Assembly: GCA_963966185.1 (NCBI GenBank)
Contig: CAWZYM010000222.1
Location: forward strand, 48,501-112,500
From: Rhabditoides inermis
Taxonomy: Eukaryota; Nematoda; Chromadorea; Rhabditida; Rhabditidae
Length of the DNA stretch: 64,000 nt
Direction of reading: 5' to 3'
Below, piece after piece: positions 1 through 13,751 of the stretch. Every line of letters begins with the position of its first letter. Position 1 is the first letter of the stretch. The notes below the pieces were generated by a model that worked only from the letters and a program-made list of their open reading frames with translations, did not search any database and was not told the DNA's origin. A program made the position numbers and the translations under genes.

Positions 1-1406
1 ACAGCTTCCGTAATGTCATACTTATTACTTATTTATGATAATTTCACAATAGCTTCACACTGTAAGCATACACATGCCCTTTCTCAACACTGAATAATGC
101 ATGTCGTGTGATGTAATTTGTAATCAGATTGTTGGCTCCCGCAAATTTTCAGTCTTTATTGATATTGCTAGGCTTCTCTATTTTTTGTTAGTACTTCATC
201 GAATATGTTTGATTCTCGATTACGAATAGGGCTTCTTTCTCCCCACTTCTCCGTTCGAAACATTGTTTATGTCGCGAGGCGAGCAGAGTTTGGCACTGGT
301 CACTTCTGCTACATTCCCTGCCCTCTCTCATGTCAAAACACTCTCTCGTTCCCCGCTCCCTCTGCCCCTCCCCTTCCGGCGCGCTCTCTCGCCGCCTCTC
401 TCACCCCGCCCACTTGACTCGAGAGCGCCGACTTTGCCATATCTGCTGGCCCTGATTTGCATAAGCACTGTCCACACTCCCCCGAGGCGAGGTCTAATTA
501 CCAGCTTACATATTTGTTGAAATGTCAAGCATAACCGTTATATTAGTTGTTGTTCCTATGGTTTGCTCATTTCAAAATTTGCATAAACACCCCCTATTAG
601 GCTTGGACCCCTAATGTTGGCGCAGGGTCATCGCTCACTTCTGATCCCCCTAGCATATGGGTAGATCTCCGGGAAAGGGGGAGGTTATATCCTTATGCCC
701 CCGCAATTGCCACCCTCCTAACCTAACCTCTTTGACCCCACCGCCTGTTATTTACTTCAAATCAATTCAAACCAGTTGCAGTTACTTATTTACTCATTAC
801 ATTACATTACACTTATTTACTTTGTTATTTTTTTCGTTTACTCTTTGTTTACTAGTACAGTTCTCTCTCCCTTCATCTCTCCCACTCTCGTTTCCCAGGC
901 TTCTCAGTTGACCGACCTGCCTCTTTTCAGCGCGTTTTGAGAGCGACAGCAGATTTAATTTCCTGATTTTTCTTGCCTCTTCTCTTTTACTCGCGCATTC
1001 TGCCCTAGCAGCTATTTATTTATTTGCGAGTAGCAACTTTCGGTCAACTCAGAAACTTCAGTTCAGGCGCCTCGCTACAATTTCGCGAATTTGTCCGGGG
1101 TAATATAGCTAAGCGGCAGGTGTTTACAGTTTTTGCGAGCATTGACATATACAAGTCTCCGTCCCTCCAACTCGCTTGACCAAAGTGGCTGCCGCTGAAT
1201 AATTCCCCATAGTGTTTTGTGGTGATGGTAGTGTGGCGTGGTGCGGTGGTGTCGAGTGTTCTTGCGGGGGCGGGAATCTGCCGCATCCTGTTTTCTCCCT
1301 GTCGTTCTCGCGCATGTCTTATTAGAACGCGCCGGAGAGATGACAAGTTGTTTACTTGAGTAGCCAATTCGAATTAATTATAGGAAGGAGAGAGGGGGAA
1401 GGTCTT

Positions 1407-1442
<36 letters not shown>

Positions 1443-1773
1443 ACTCTCTCCCTCTCTCACTCTCTGATCTTCTTCCGGTCAAGGCATATTCCCATAGATT
1501 CATCGAGATTCGCCCAATTAAAAGTGCCCATTCATGTCTCTGCAGCGCAAGCGAACTCCAATTGAGCATCCTTGAGAGTTATCTTTCTCCCCGTCTCTCT
1601 CTCTCTCTCTCTCGTACTCTTTTTGACCATATTCGGATGCAATTCTAATCCCATCGAGTGTTGATGCAGGCTCGTTTCCGTGATTTCCTATTCTTTGCCT
1701 CGTAGCTATGCGAGTGCATATGTATTTCTTTTTATGTGTGTCGCTCGCCGAGAGAGAGAGAGGGGGGGGGGAG

Positions 1774-1808
<35 letters not shown>

Positions 1809-2141
1809 CAGAGAGAGAGGGAGAGAGAGAGAGAGAGAGAGTGAGAGAGTGAGAGAGAGAGAGAGAAGGGAGGGCCCACAACCCTTACTCATTCACACTC
1901 CCGGCATATAATCCTGTTTGAGTGAGAGTATCCTCTCTCTTGCGCAAGAACCCGCAGCTTTTCTTAGCCACGGCATCCACCCGCGCATCCAGAGGACCAC
2001 CTTCAGATGATGCCACTTCTTTGAGTAATGTGTTTCCACTTCTCTCTCTCTCTCTCGTTTCGGCTTTGCGCGAGGCTTTGTGTGTTCCTTCGCGTATAAG
2101 TGGAATCCATGTCGTATTTCATAGCTCCTTCTCGTTTCCAG
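1..2141. other. Region upstream of the contactin gene, no gene seen
   Basis: No exon-like reading frame with splice signals was found on either strand. The stretch holds (CT)n at about 1403-1445 and 1595-1613, and a purine tract at about 1750-1866 of mixed GAAA and GAGA units. It presumably contains the promoter and, if the contactin mRNA is trans-spliced, the outron. Open frames here are low-complexity translations of the CT/GA tracts. Confidence 0.5.
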
Positions 2142-2178
2142 GCCTCCGTCTTTTCAACCCTCAATGAAGCTCCAATGA
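2142..2178 (+). promoter_or_regulatory. Splice acceptor, short 5' leader and overlapping uORF of contactin
   Basis: A TTTCCAG acceptor ends at 2141 and is followed by a 33-nt leader before the chosen ATG (2175). No upstream coding exon is apparent, so this is either a trans-splice site or the end of a 5'UTR intron. The leader contains an ATG at 2164 that opens a four-codon uORF. Its TGA (2176-2178) overlaps the main start as ATGA. If the acceptor were not used, an in-frame ATG at 2109 would give a longer N-terminus before the signal peptide. Confidence 0.55.
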
Positions 2179-2832
2179 AATCCGCCATGCGACTTTTCAT
2201 ACTTCAAGTTTTCTGCTTCTCTACTGCCACCGCCTTCCTCGGTGAGCCTTTTTTCGGTTTCCTCCATTTTTTCTCGTTCGTGCCGGATTCGCGTACTAAA
2301 GTATTCGAATATTCGCGCACGCGTTGGGACTGTCGTGAATTATTCCCGTGGAAATGCTCGTTTACTAGAGATTTGAGTTTTCCACATATCAAAATGCGTG
2401 TTTCAAGCGTTCATTATCCGGAAAGTTGGATTACACAAGGGATTTTCGATCTAATTTCCGCGAACGTTGCAGAAGAATGGCAAAAAAAGAGGTATATATA
2501 TATGGAACGTGTTATTTCTTTTATTTGCGGCTGCTGAAAAAAGGCTGATCGCTTTTTGTAGCTTCGCATACAAAAATGAATGAGACGATATCAGCTCAGA
2601 CGATATAATTCACAGACGCCAAAGCTACTGCTGTCAAAAGTAGCTTTGTGGTGTGTGTACATATTTACGACTTTACGGTAGAACGAGAACACACACATAA
2701 CTTATCCTGTCCATTCTCCATTAGACTCTCGTCACTCTTGTGAAGCAATAAATTCGGACAAAGGTCACTAAAGTGATACTCTATTCGCGCAAACAACTGT
2801 CACATCATTCTCCCTCCATATCTATCCTCTCT

Positions 2833-2875
<43 letters not shown>

Positions 2876-2978
2876 AAATATCCATAAGATGCCGGGAGTG
2901 ACACCTCAATTGACGGCTCGATTACAATCTTGGAGGCGCCAATCACTTTGTGAGTATCACAATGCGTCTTGATGTTAT

Positions 2979-3025
<47 letters not shown>

Positions 3026-3032
3026 CGAGAGC

Positions 3033-3069
<37 letters not shown>

Positions 3070-3176
3070 CGAGAGAGAGAGAGAGAGATTGCCAGCCTGG
3101 TGTCCCTCCACGTCACTTTCGGGGGGACACCCCGCGGGCCTCTTATGAGAACAGGGGACGCAATAACTACCCTTTC

Positions 3177-3224
<48 letters not shown>

Positions 3225-3280
3225 GTGCGTTTCTCTCGACAGCTGGTTCGAACTCTTACCTCATATTGAATTACAGCCAG

Positions 3281-3326
<46 letters not shown>

Positions 3327-5321
3327 GTGCGTTTCTCTCGACAGCTGGTTCGAACTCTTACCTCATATTGAATTACAGCCAGATACCGTAAGCCATACAG
3401 TAATCCCCACCAATCTGTCGTTTATGACTGAGGTCATGAGAAGCACGCGCGGGCAGATTATGTAAACACACGATTGATTATGTAATTGAATTGCGCTTGT
3501 TCATTCCTTCTTGTGAAAGACAATGAGGAACAAAGCGAGGAAGAGAGCGAAACAGAATTGTGACAGTCGTGAGAAATTGCTAGATTAGTCGATCGCAGCG
3601 GGGTGCCGGTGTCGAGAACGCATTGCGATATAGGAGGAGGGAACAGCTGGAGATCTGAAGGATTCTGAAACAAGCAATACTAAACAATTCATATGACACG
3701 CACGTTTTAGTGAAAACTGAAAAAATGATAGAGACGACATAAATAAGAAGCACGGTACACGGCTGTTCCGTGCGAAAACACTACCGAAGCATATCACTGT
3801 GTTCTCTGGATGTTGCAGACGATATCGGAAAAAGCAACGATCACCGATTCGATTGTCAGTCCACAAACCCCCTTCCAGACGACGGCGCGTGTCCGTCTGG
3901 CTGGACTGCGTCGGGCGACACCTGTGTGCGCCCCGTCATCACACCGGAAACCAGCAGGTGAGTCGGGATTCTGTGTTTGTAAGTTATTCTTCTTTCAACT
4001 TGTTGCTGCACCAGCTACTAGTAGGTGAGTGACGAATCTGTAGTTATTCCTCTATCAATCTGTAGGCGAGTGCTTATGCGAACTTTCTATAGTTTCGATT
4101 GGTGTGCAAAACCACTGAAAATGGAAAAAAAGGTCTACTGATGAATGTTGTCTGTGATTATTTTTGCTGCGGAGCACGTCTTAACATAGTTTATATAGAA
4201 AAATGCAAAACGAATTTTTTCTATGTTAAGAAAGTCATTTTAAAGCGCGATTTACGTTTTTGGCTATAATATAAGAGACAAAATAATGAACCCTGATTGC
4301 TATTAAATATAACTATGAAAATCTGCGGAATAATTGGCACGAAAACGAGACGATATCCCCGCGAGAGAGAGCACAAATCGATAAACTCGATAAACACACA
4401 TTTACTGAAACAACCGTGTGGATAGGGGACTTTCCAGCAGTGACTCTTCTTGCAGGTCGGCGATCTCCTCGTGTCGTTCTGACGGCGCTCGCCTCCTCAA
4501 TGTACACGACCACACTGCACTCGAAGACGCGCAGGAGGTGCTAGAGGTGAGCAGACGTCGCGATTGAAGCGATTGAAGCGCTTACGTACAACTTACGGGC
4601 AAATCAGTTGCCGCCTGTAGAGAGCGCAAGAAAGAGCAGAGTGCGAGGCGGCGGAAATCAGATTCAAATTCGAAGTTTCGCGCGCGCGGAATTTTCAAAT
4701 GCGGGATGGACGCGCGAAGTAGTTGCGGAACTAAATATTCCCTGGACTGTACCTACGTCCTACGCCTTACTTATGCGTTTTCGGTACTATGCAAGACCGT
4801 AGGATATTGTTGATACTGTGTAATGTACGAAATTGTAATACACATGATATACAAATACAATGATATGATTCTCGAGTTACGTCAGAAACATCCTTTATAA
4901 GAAGCGTACACGAACAATGTGTGTGGCATACTGTACATACTGTATTCTGTATTGATAGTTTTTTCTATCGTTTTCGTGTAATGAATATGTGTAGTACATA
5001 GGTGAAAGGCGGTATTGCGGAAACAACTCATCGATTGTTGAATGACTGTTTCGTGAAACGTATTGGCTTTCAGTCCCTCTACAACTCTGGTCTGTCCGAA
5101 TCGACGTGGCTCGTCGGACACTCGCCCACTCTCAGCAATACGGTACGCTATTACGGTACTGTAGGTACTGTAGCAATACGGTACTATAGTCGTTACGAAC
5201 TATATTTGACTATTTGAGTGTAAGAATCAATCATTCATGTTGCTGTTTAGATTCACGAGGAAAAGGAAGCGGCTGCGGTGCGGCGCAACGATGAGGGCAA
5301 GTACAGAATGTGAGCACCTCA

Positions 5322-5374
<53 letters not shown>

Positions 5375-7752
5375 TCTCTCCTCTCCAGAATCTCCGTGTC
5401 TCCCTCTGCCGCCTACCCCTTCGTCTGCGCTCTCTCCCCTCAGGCGCGTCGGGCGATGCTCATACAGCAACAGCTCATGCCAACAGGTACTGTAGGGTTA
5501 CTGTAGCACTGTAGCTCTTGAGTATACTGTATTAACGTAGGCGCGCCTCGTCTCGTGTCGCAGCCACCGCCTCAGGTCTACTTCCATATGCGACCAGATG
5601 CAGACTATGTGGTATGTTTCAATCATACATCTAAATACTGATGGTGTGATCTTTTCAATCACATGTATATCGAAAATAAATAAATAAACAAACAAACAAA
5701 CAACAACAACAACAATAACAACAACAACAACAACCTTGCAGGTGCTGCCGTGTCACGTATCTGGCCAGCCGACTCCGAAGATCACTTGGTATCGGAACGA
5801 CGTGGAAGTGGTGAGCACTTATTGATTGTTTATTGACTGATTATTTATTATTGTTCACGCTGTATCATGTGTATTAGATAGGAAATGCCGCAGAAATCTG
5901 TTATATAGTTACTGAAGCGTAAATGATACGCCAAATACGATACGTTTCAGCTAACATTAAGAAGCAATCAGAATAGTATCAACTGACGTCAACGTGTACT
6001 AATCTCTCCTTCGTTACCAAAATTATAATAATAATGCATACATACAATTTATTAGAGAGGGCGCGCAGCGCTCTCTCTTTTGGCTTAGGATAGGGCTCGC
6101 GCCAGATTTTTCAAGAAGCGATATCTCATGTTAGCAACAATGTGAACTGATCTAATTCATGTTAGTTATATTTGCATCGTTCCGTACATAGGTCAGATCA
6201 CTGGTCGGTGGCATCTTTGTATCTCTTCTGTGAAAGAAGTTATGTGCGATCTCGCGCTCGAACTAGGCGAAAGGCCAGCGTGTTTCGTGTCCGTCCTTCC
6301 TTCCTTCCCGTCACTACTTTCCCAACTTTCACTTTGAGTGTAGTCCGCCCCGCCGCCGCCAGCATCAAATACGCGCCGGGTTTGCATTGTTTGGATCCCG
6401 CCAACTATAACCAGGAGGAAGAGCGCAGTAGGCGCGACACCGACTGGTAGTGAGAAAATACGTTGGAAATACGTTTTGTGAAACGTAACGGCGATCCGTG
6501 AATACGTTGTGGCCTGTGGTGCGGGAGAGGGAGAACTGAGAGAAGAGCAGAGATAGAGAGAGAATGATAGATAGAGAAAGAAGGGCAGAGAAATATGGAG
6601 AGTGAGAGAAAGGCAGAGAAAGAGAGAGAGAAAAAAAGTGAGAGAGCAGTGAAAGAGAGAAAGAATAGTGAGAGAGAAAACAGAAGGAGAGAGAAAGAAC
6701 AGAGGGAGAAAGAGAACAGAAGGAGACAGAAAGAGTGGTTTTTGATATAATCCAGATGAATAGTCATAGTTCAGCGTTCAGCACATATTAAAAATTTCTA
6801 TGAAATTTATCAAAAGCACATATATTTTCTCTAAAAAGTACTTGCGTAAAAAGATGATATTTGTCTTAACCCAATGCAGCAAAAGCACATGCATAAAACG
6901 TTTACAAATACTAACACAAACCTGCGTGAACTGAAATGTTCTGTCGTTGTTGCTAACAAGTGACCACAACGGCATAAACAGAGATTTAGTAAGAAATAAG
7001 TAGGAAATAGGAAAGAGAGGAGAGAGAGAGAGGTGCAGGTTTGTGTTAGTATTTGTAAACGTTTTATGCATGTGCTTTTGCTGCATTGGGTTAAGACAAA
7101 GTTCATCTGTTTACGCAAGTACTTTTTTTTTTTTAAAGAAAATAAATAAATGTATCAAAACCACAAGTTACCTTCTCGGTAATATCATATGTCCCGAAGT
7201 ACGGGACCCCCATTGGATTCCCACATAACATTAGAAAGACGGGACTTGCTAACCGCCACGTGTTTCCCAAACTTGGGACTCTGATTTCTAAACACTTTAT
7301 CAGCCAACTAGAATTACCCAGCATGGCTACCCAAATGTCAAGCAATGCAACAAACTATCACTTTCCACATTTTTTCGTGACCGTCCTTTCATGGTAACAA
7401 CCGCTGTCAGGTCTCGCCCACCTCTTCCGCCAACTCGTCCCTCCTCCTCTCCGGGGGAGCCCTCCTCCTACCAGCCGCCGCCGACCTCGCATACTCATCC
7501 TTCCACTGCCTCGCAGAGTCAGCACTTGTTTGTTTGTTTGCTTGTTTGTCTCCCTTACTCGTTTTGAAACCTTTTCCATGTTGTGGTAATAAATTTACAA
7601 ATTGTAACCAAGTCTGGTGTGCGGCATTTACAAATGGTTTGAAACGTATATAACATATTATCTCTGTTTCTAGAAACCCGCTCGGCACGGTTCGCTCACC
7701 GCCCATTCTTGTCAAGCCAGCGTTTCTGGAGCCATTCGCGAGGACACGGTGG

Positions 7753-7796
<44 letters not shown>

Positions 7797-8428
7797 TTTC
7801 TCCCTCTCTGTCTCTCTCTCTCTTTCTCTCTTTCTCCCTCTCTCTCTCTCTCTTTCTCCCAACTCCCCCTTCCAGACTCGACACTTTCCCTCGTCTCAAC
7901 GGTGGTGCCCGTCTCGACTGCGACGCGCCCAGTCACGAGCCCAGTGAGTTGTTTGTCTGTTTGTTTGTTTACATTATTTCCAAACTGAAATTACAAGCCT
8001 GGTGTTCCTATAACTCCGATTTTGGTGATTTGGTGGTGTCACTTGGGAGTGTCAGTGGGTGATAAGAAGGTGATAGAGTGACTAATCCGCTAGCAATATC
8101 AGTTATGACCGGGGAGTCTAATCAGTGGGATGGTGTGGCAATATTATCAATGTATACGGCAAACAGCGTATATATTACACGTTTGGAGAGTAATTAATTA
8201 TGATGTGATACTTAGGATGTAAATGCGTAGTGTGAAATGTGTGCATGTGTGATTTGCATGGATGTTGTGTCTAAGGCGGCTGCTAACAAGGCCTATTATG
8301 CGCCTCTCCCTTTCTCTCTCTCTCTTCCTCAATTCCAACGTCTCCGACATTTATGCATATGCCTCTCGTCTCCGAACGTTCCCGTCGTGATTTCACTAAT
8401 CCTCTCTTTGACGTTCACTAGTACTAGC

Positions 8429-8482
<54 letters not shown>

Positions 8483-8507
8483 TTCTTTCTCTTTCTTTCT
8501 CTCTCTT

Positions 8508-8539
<32 letters not shown>

Positions 8540-8931
8540 AGACGCTTCAAAATGTTGTGATGACTGGAATCGCACTGCCGGCATTTTGCTATGAGTTCCT
8601 TTGTCATGTGATTCAGAATGTGTCACATTCTCTAAAAACAAACGTTGCGTTTCTCCTTTCGTATTTCGATTTCGAGAGACGACAACCACAAATATTTTCG
8701 GCGGCGCCATTCATTCTCATCCCCGAAATTAGCATCCGTATCCGCCCATTATTACACGCCTTCCGGGATTTCCTTCGGAATTTGCGTATATTATTGTGGT
8801 ATTCATTTATTGGCTCTCATTTGTGGTTGTATAGCACTCATAGTTTAGTTTATGCCATCTAGACTAGAGCGTCTCTCACTCAGCTGAAATAAGCAATGAT
8901 GGGAGAAAGAGAGAAAAAGAGAAAGAGAGAA

Positions 8932-8975
<44 letters not shown>

Positions 8976-9122
8976 GAGAGATTCACATAGCCTGGGGAAA
9001 CCACCTGTTTCTCTTCGCAATATCATCTCTCCCTTGTCTCTCTCGCATATTATTTCGAGAATGCAGATCACTCTCAACTCTCAGTTCTCACGCAAGCCGC
9101 AACACATGTCTACGTCTAGGTG

Positions 9123-9164
<42 letters not shown>

Positions 9165-10407
9165 CTCTGCCTCTCTGTCTCTCTGTCTCTCTGTCTCTCT
9201 GTCTCTCTGTCTCTCTGTCTCTCTGTCTCTCTGTCTCTCCGTCTCTCTCTCTCTTCCTCCTTTCCCAAACTTTTTTGATTTTCGAGGGTAGAAATCGTGG
9301 AAATCTCGTTCCTGCCCTGTGCTCATTACAGCTTTGCTAGAGAATAGAGAGTGCAGTAGACCTCATAGATTTCCAAAGTCCACACTACTTCTTGAAATAT
9401 CGACCTCCCGTTAGCTGTGTTTTATTAGCAATTTCGCGGCCAGATGTGTCTAGAGAAGAGAGGATTGACAGCGTTCACTCGGTTTCCGGCTGTAAATACG
9501 CGGAGATATGATTTCGGGGGAGCCTTTAGAGGACCCGTCCCTCCCTCCCTCACTCCCTGGGGCGCAGTCGCTCAGACAAGCTACCCGCCTCCTGAATTTG
9601 GAATAGAGATATCCCATCCACTCGCTGGTTCCCGCGGGACTTGCAGATCTCTCTCTCTCTCTCATCTCTCCCCCTCTCTCCCCATCTTCCTCTTTTGTGG
9701 GTTGTCCAAGTCCACACAGAAGCTTACTGCCTTACTGGTTCGCTTTCAATTTGTCTCGTAGTGAGTGAGTATTCCATCTGTGTCCTGAGAGGGTGATGCC
9801 TATAATATGGTTATCTCGAGGAGGCTCGAGGATACTCCCCTCTCCCCTCTCTCCTCTCCCTAAAAGCCAACGCGCCTTTCCGGCCAAAATATATTAGCTG
9901 CCAGCCCGCGGTCTATTTTGTGTTCGTGTGTCAATCGGATTTGTTGTTTGTTGTTGATCGGGTGTAAGCCGGATCCTGAGATAAACTGGTCTGTCGTAAT
10001 GAATCCTGGTTCATCCCGCGTCACTCTCTGTGTGAAACTGATCCGCTCTCATCGTTTCTTGCCCGAGGATATATGCCCTGAGGCTATTGCAGAATTGTGC
10101 AATATCCGCGTCTTCCTCCGCTCGGATTCCATCGTCTCTAGTGGACACATTTGGGCAAGCGACCCGCGCTGCGCCCTCTCACGTTCACACACTCTCTCGC
10201 CTCTTTCTAGCTCTCTGATTGCGTTCCGGGGTGTCTCTCGTTTATATGGACGCATCCTCCGCCCTCCCCCCACACCACTCACACTTCCGCCCGTTAGCGG
10301 CACGGCTATAGGAACGGCACGGACTGGAATATTCGCTGTTCTGGGAAAGTCGAAATCCCTCGTGCCAACGGATAGTGTTTCTGGGTGGCGTGGGAAGAAT
10401 AGGCAAG

Positions 10408-10458
<51 letters not shown>

Positions 10459-10606
10459 GAATCTCGCGCCGAAATGCAGTGTCCCGGTTTCCGTTAACTA
10501 GTATGGGCGCAGAAAAAGTATCGGTTTCAGTTTCGGCCCGCCCGCCTATGCGGTTTTTCGATTATGCGGTGTTGTAATGGCACCGATATAAAGTCAAGTG
10601 AGAGAG

Positions 10607-10643
<37 letters not shown>

Positions 10644-13026
10644 TGGTGTTCTCTCGGCCGATCGCCGTTCATTCTCCCTATACCGGTTCGATCTGGGTTA
10701 GTTTCGCCCCGAGACAGCTCCTGTCAAGTAATCACTCAAGCCGCTGATCCCTTTCACTTGATCTCTTTCTCTGTCCGCCCTCTCTGTCTCGCCCGCTTTC
10801 TCGCCGGCATCTCTCCAGCTCTCTCTTGCAGCCTTGACAATACTATGCGTTCCCCGTTTCCGATCACAATACAGCCGTTCCAATTCCCTTTGGGGTACGG
10901 TGTCTGTGTCTGCGTCTCATTATCATTCCAATCAGAGACCCACTTTCTCTCAGTCACTTCAACTTCACTCGAGCATTTCCTTTCCATTTCCTCTCTCGCC
11001 CCAACTTCTCTCGGTCAGAAATAATGAGATTTGAAGGGCGGCCCGGCCCGTATATGTCTAATGTCATCTCGAGTGGTCCTCTACTCACTCTCTAGCCTGT
11101 CTGCCCATCAAATGACTCTCCTCTTTCTACACACTCTCTCTTCGGGTATCGCCTGTCCGCCGTTGTTTGCGTGCTTTTGATCGGCGTGTCTGTTTGATCG
11201 CATTACATTCGCTAATTCCACAGGAGTCACTCCCCCTCCACCCCCGATTATTCCGCTCCGATGTAGGCGTATTGGTCCTGCCGTTATTCGGCAGTCTGTT
11301 GCATGGATTGCCGTGGAGCATGGCCCTCACACATCACAGCTTCTAGTGTCGTGTACTAATTCATCATTCTTTGAGTTCCATCGTTTTTTTTGCGTGTGTG
11401 TCATTTTCACGTTGTCATAGTGTACACCCACCCACACCGTACACTCTCGCACTCGCACTATCTTGCACCATGCACAATCACCAACACAAATATCACTATC
11501 ACCACCACCACTGCACCTCTCGCACTATCGCACTGTACACACTGCACAACTTGCACCACACTGCACCACATTGCACATATATCACCACGCACACACACAC
11601 ACACACTGCACTGCACACACTCGCACAGAGATCACTCTTGTCCGTCCCAACACTCCCTTTGTGTGTTTTGACTTGTCGTTGTTTTGTGTGTTGTGTTGTG
11701 AACGTCCTCACTCCTCCTCGCACTTCCTATCTGCACAATAAACCCGTTTCACACACACACACACACACACTCCGTTTTTGTTTCGTGGCAACTCACGGTT
11801 TCTTTACTGTTTCCTTTTGCAAGACGCCCCCTCGGACTGCCTGTGTGTAGTGGATTAGAATGCATTGGCACTAGAGTGTAACTGGGCAGTAGCCAAGACT
11901 GGGCTGTGTGGACTGGGCTTGGGTGGTGTCGACACTGGGTTTTGGCTGGGTTTTCACCTTCTGACTCACACCTGCTTGTCACTCTGTGTATTGTCCCTCC
12001 CCCACGTTGCACGATTTTGAAAAATCAACACTGGAAAAAGCGGAGAGGAGTAGAAAGGTGATTAGGGAACCGTACAAAACTAATAACTTACATAATTTAG
12101 TGAATGTAATTATCTTACAAAGTACTTTGCAGAGTCGCACTCGTTCAACTGGCTGCGGGACGATACTACGGAACGTATAGTGTCCCAGGATGAGAGGATA
12201 TTCGTGAGCCTCGACGGGGCACTCTTCTTCTCACATGTCAAAAAGGAAGACGAGACCAGGTGAGATACTTTTAAAAATAAACAGACGAGTAGACTTATAG
12301 ACATTTTATACTTTTGATGCAAACATATCTCCTGTTCAGCTACGCGTGTTCGCTCTCGCTCTCTTCCACCCAATCCGGCCACTATGGTCCCTTCTTCCGC
12401 CTGGTGGTCCCAGCCGAGGCCGCCCACCACTCGCCACCAGAAATCGACCAGCACCAGCCGCAGGTTGGTGCATCCACTTTTCTATGAACGCTGCAGTTCG
12501 AATAATCTCTATCTACGTTTCATGAAAACGAGAAAATAGGTCTGTATGCTAACGTGTCAATATTGCTAATAAAAGCATTTATCGGAATAAGTACTTACAC
12601 AATGCTTTTTCAGGTGTTCCCCGAATCACCAGTGCGCGGCGATACCGTCTACCTGGAGTGCTTCGCGTACGGATTGTGAGTATCGATCAATCAATCGATA
12701 ATCGATAACCAATCGATATTGCAGTCCGACGCCGACGTACCGTTGGCAGAGAGTGGATGAGAGGAGTCTGCCACAGAGAGCGACCATCATCAACCATGGA
12801 AGGGTGTTGAGGATCGAGCGAGCGAGGGAGAGCGATGCGGGCAGGTACGGGGCACGGACAGGACAAAAGAGACGGGGCACGGACAGGACAAAATGTAGAC
12901 AATGCATTCTGCAATGCTTTTAGATGAATAAATGAAGATATATGTATTTCAGATACCGTTGCACGGCCACCAATTCCATGTCCGCTGCGCACGCGGAGGT
13001 GCATCTCTCGTTGAAATGTGAGTGGA

Positions 13027-13061
<35 letters not shown>

Positions 13062-13703
13062 GAGAAGGGGGGAGAGAGAGTTTCTTCCTTCAGCCCCTCC
13101 ATCCATCCTGGTTCCTCTGTGGGACTCTCTGCATGCCACCAGCGACTCTATCCGACTCGAGTGTCCTCTCTCCACTGGTGACATGGCCAGTGCGGTCGAA
13201 TGGTTCCAGGTGAGGCAGTCTGGTGCACGATGACAATGCTATATAGATATAGCGTGATGGGTGAACCTATAGCACAATTCCAGTGAAGCATTTGAGGGAT
13301 CCTGACTGGAATAGTGTGGGTATGGTAGATACGGCTGCTGAGAAAATAGTTCGATATGATCGAATACGGGGCGCGAGCCCACTCGGGCCCACACCGGGGG
13401 CACCCGGGCCCACACTTTTGCTATTCCATGTGGCAAGTAGTGTAGTTGAATAAGTGATCAGTTATGGGTCCGAGGGTAGAAGATTTTGAAAGTGATGTAG
13501 TGGTCGTGTAATGATTAGAGAGGGCGCAGCGCGCTCTTTATGTGAAATTCAGGAATACTGTCAGCTCAAAGAACGAAAAACTGATTCTTACGAGTTTATG
13601 AAATGCATTTCTTTCCAGAACGGCCGTCCGCTGTCGCCTCTTCTGATGGATGGAGATAGAAGGAAGCGATACGTGCTGCAGCACAATGTGTCAGTCTTTC
13701 TCG

Positions 13704-13751
<48 letters not shown>

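Noticed and set aside
9918..10577. 219-codon + strand frame
   Set aside because: Lies inside contactin intron 11, includes a (GA)n tract and has no recognisable domain or splice support.
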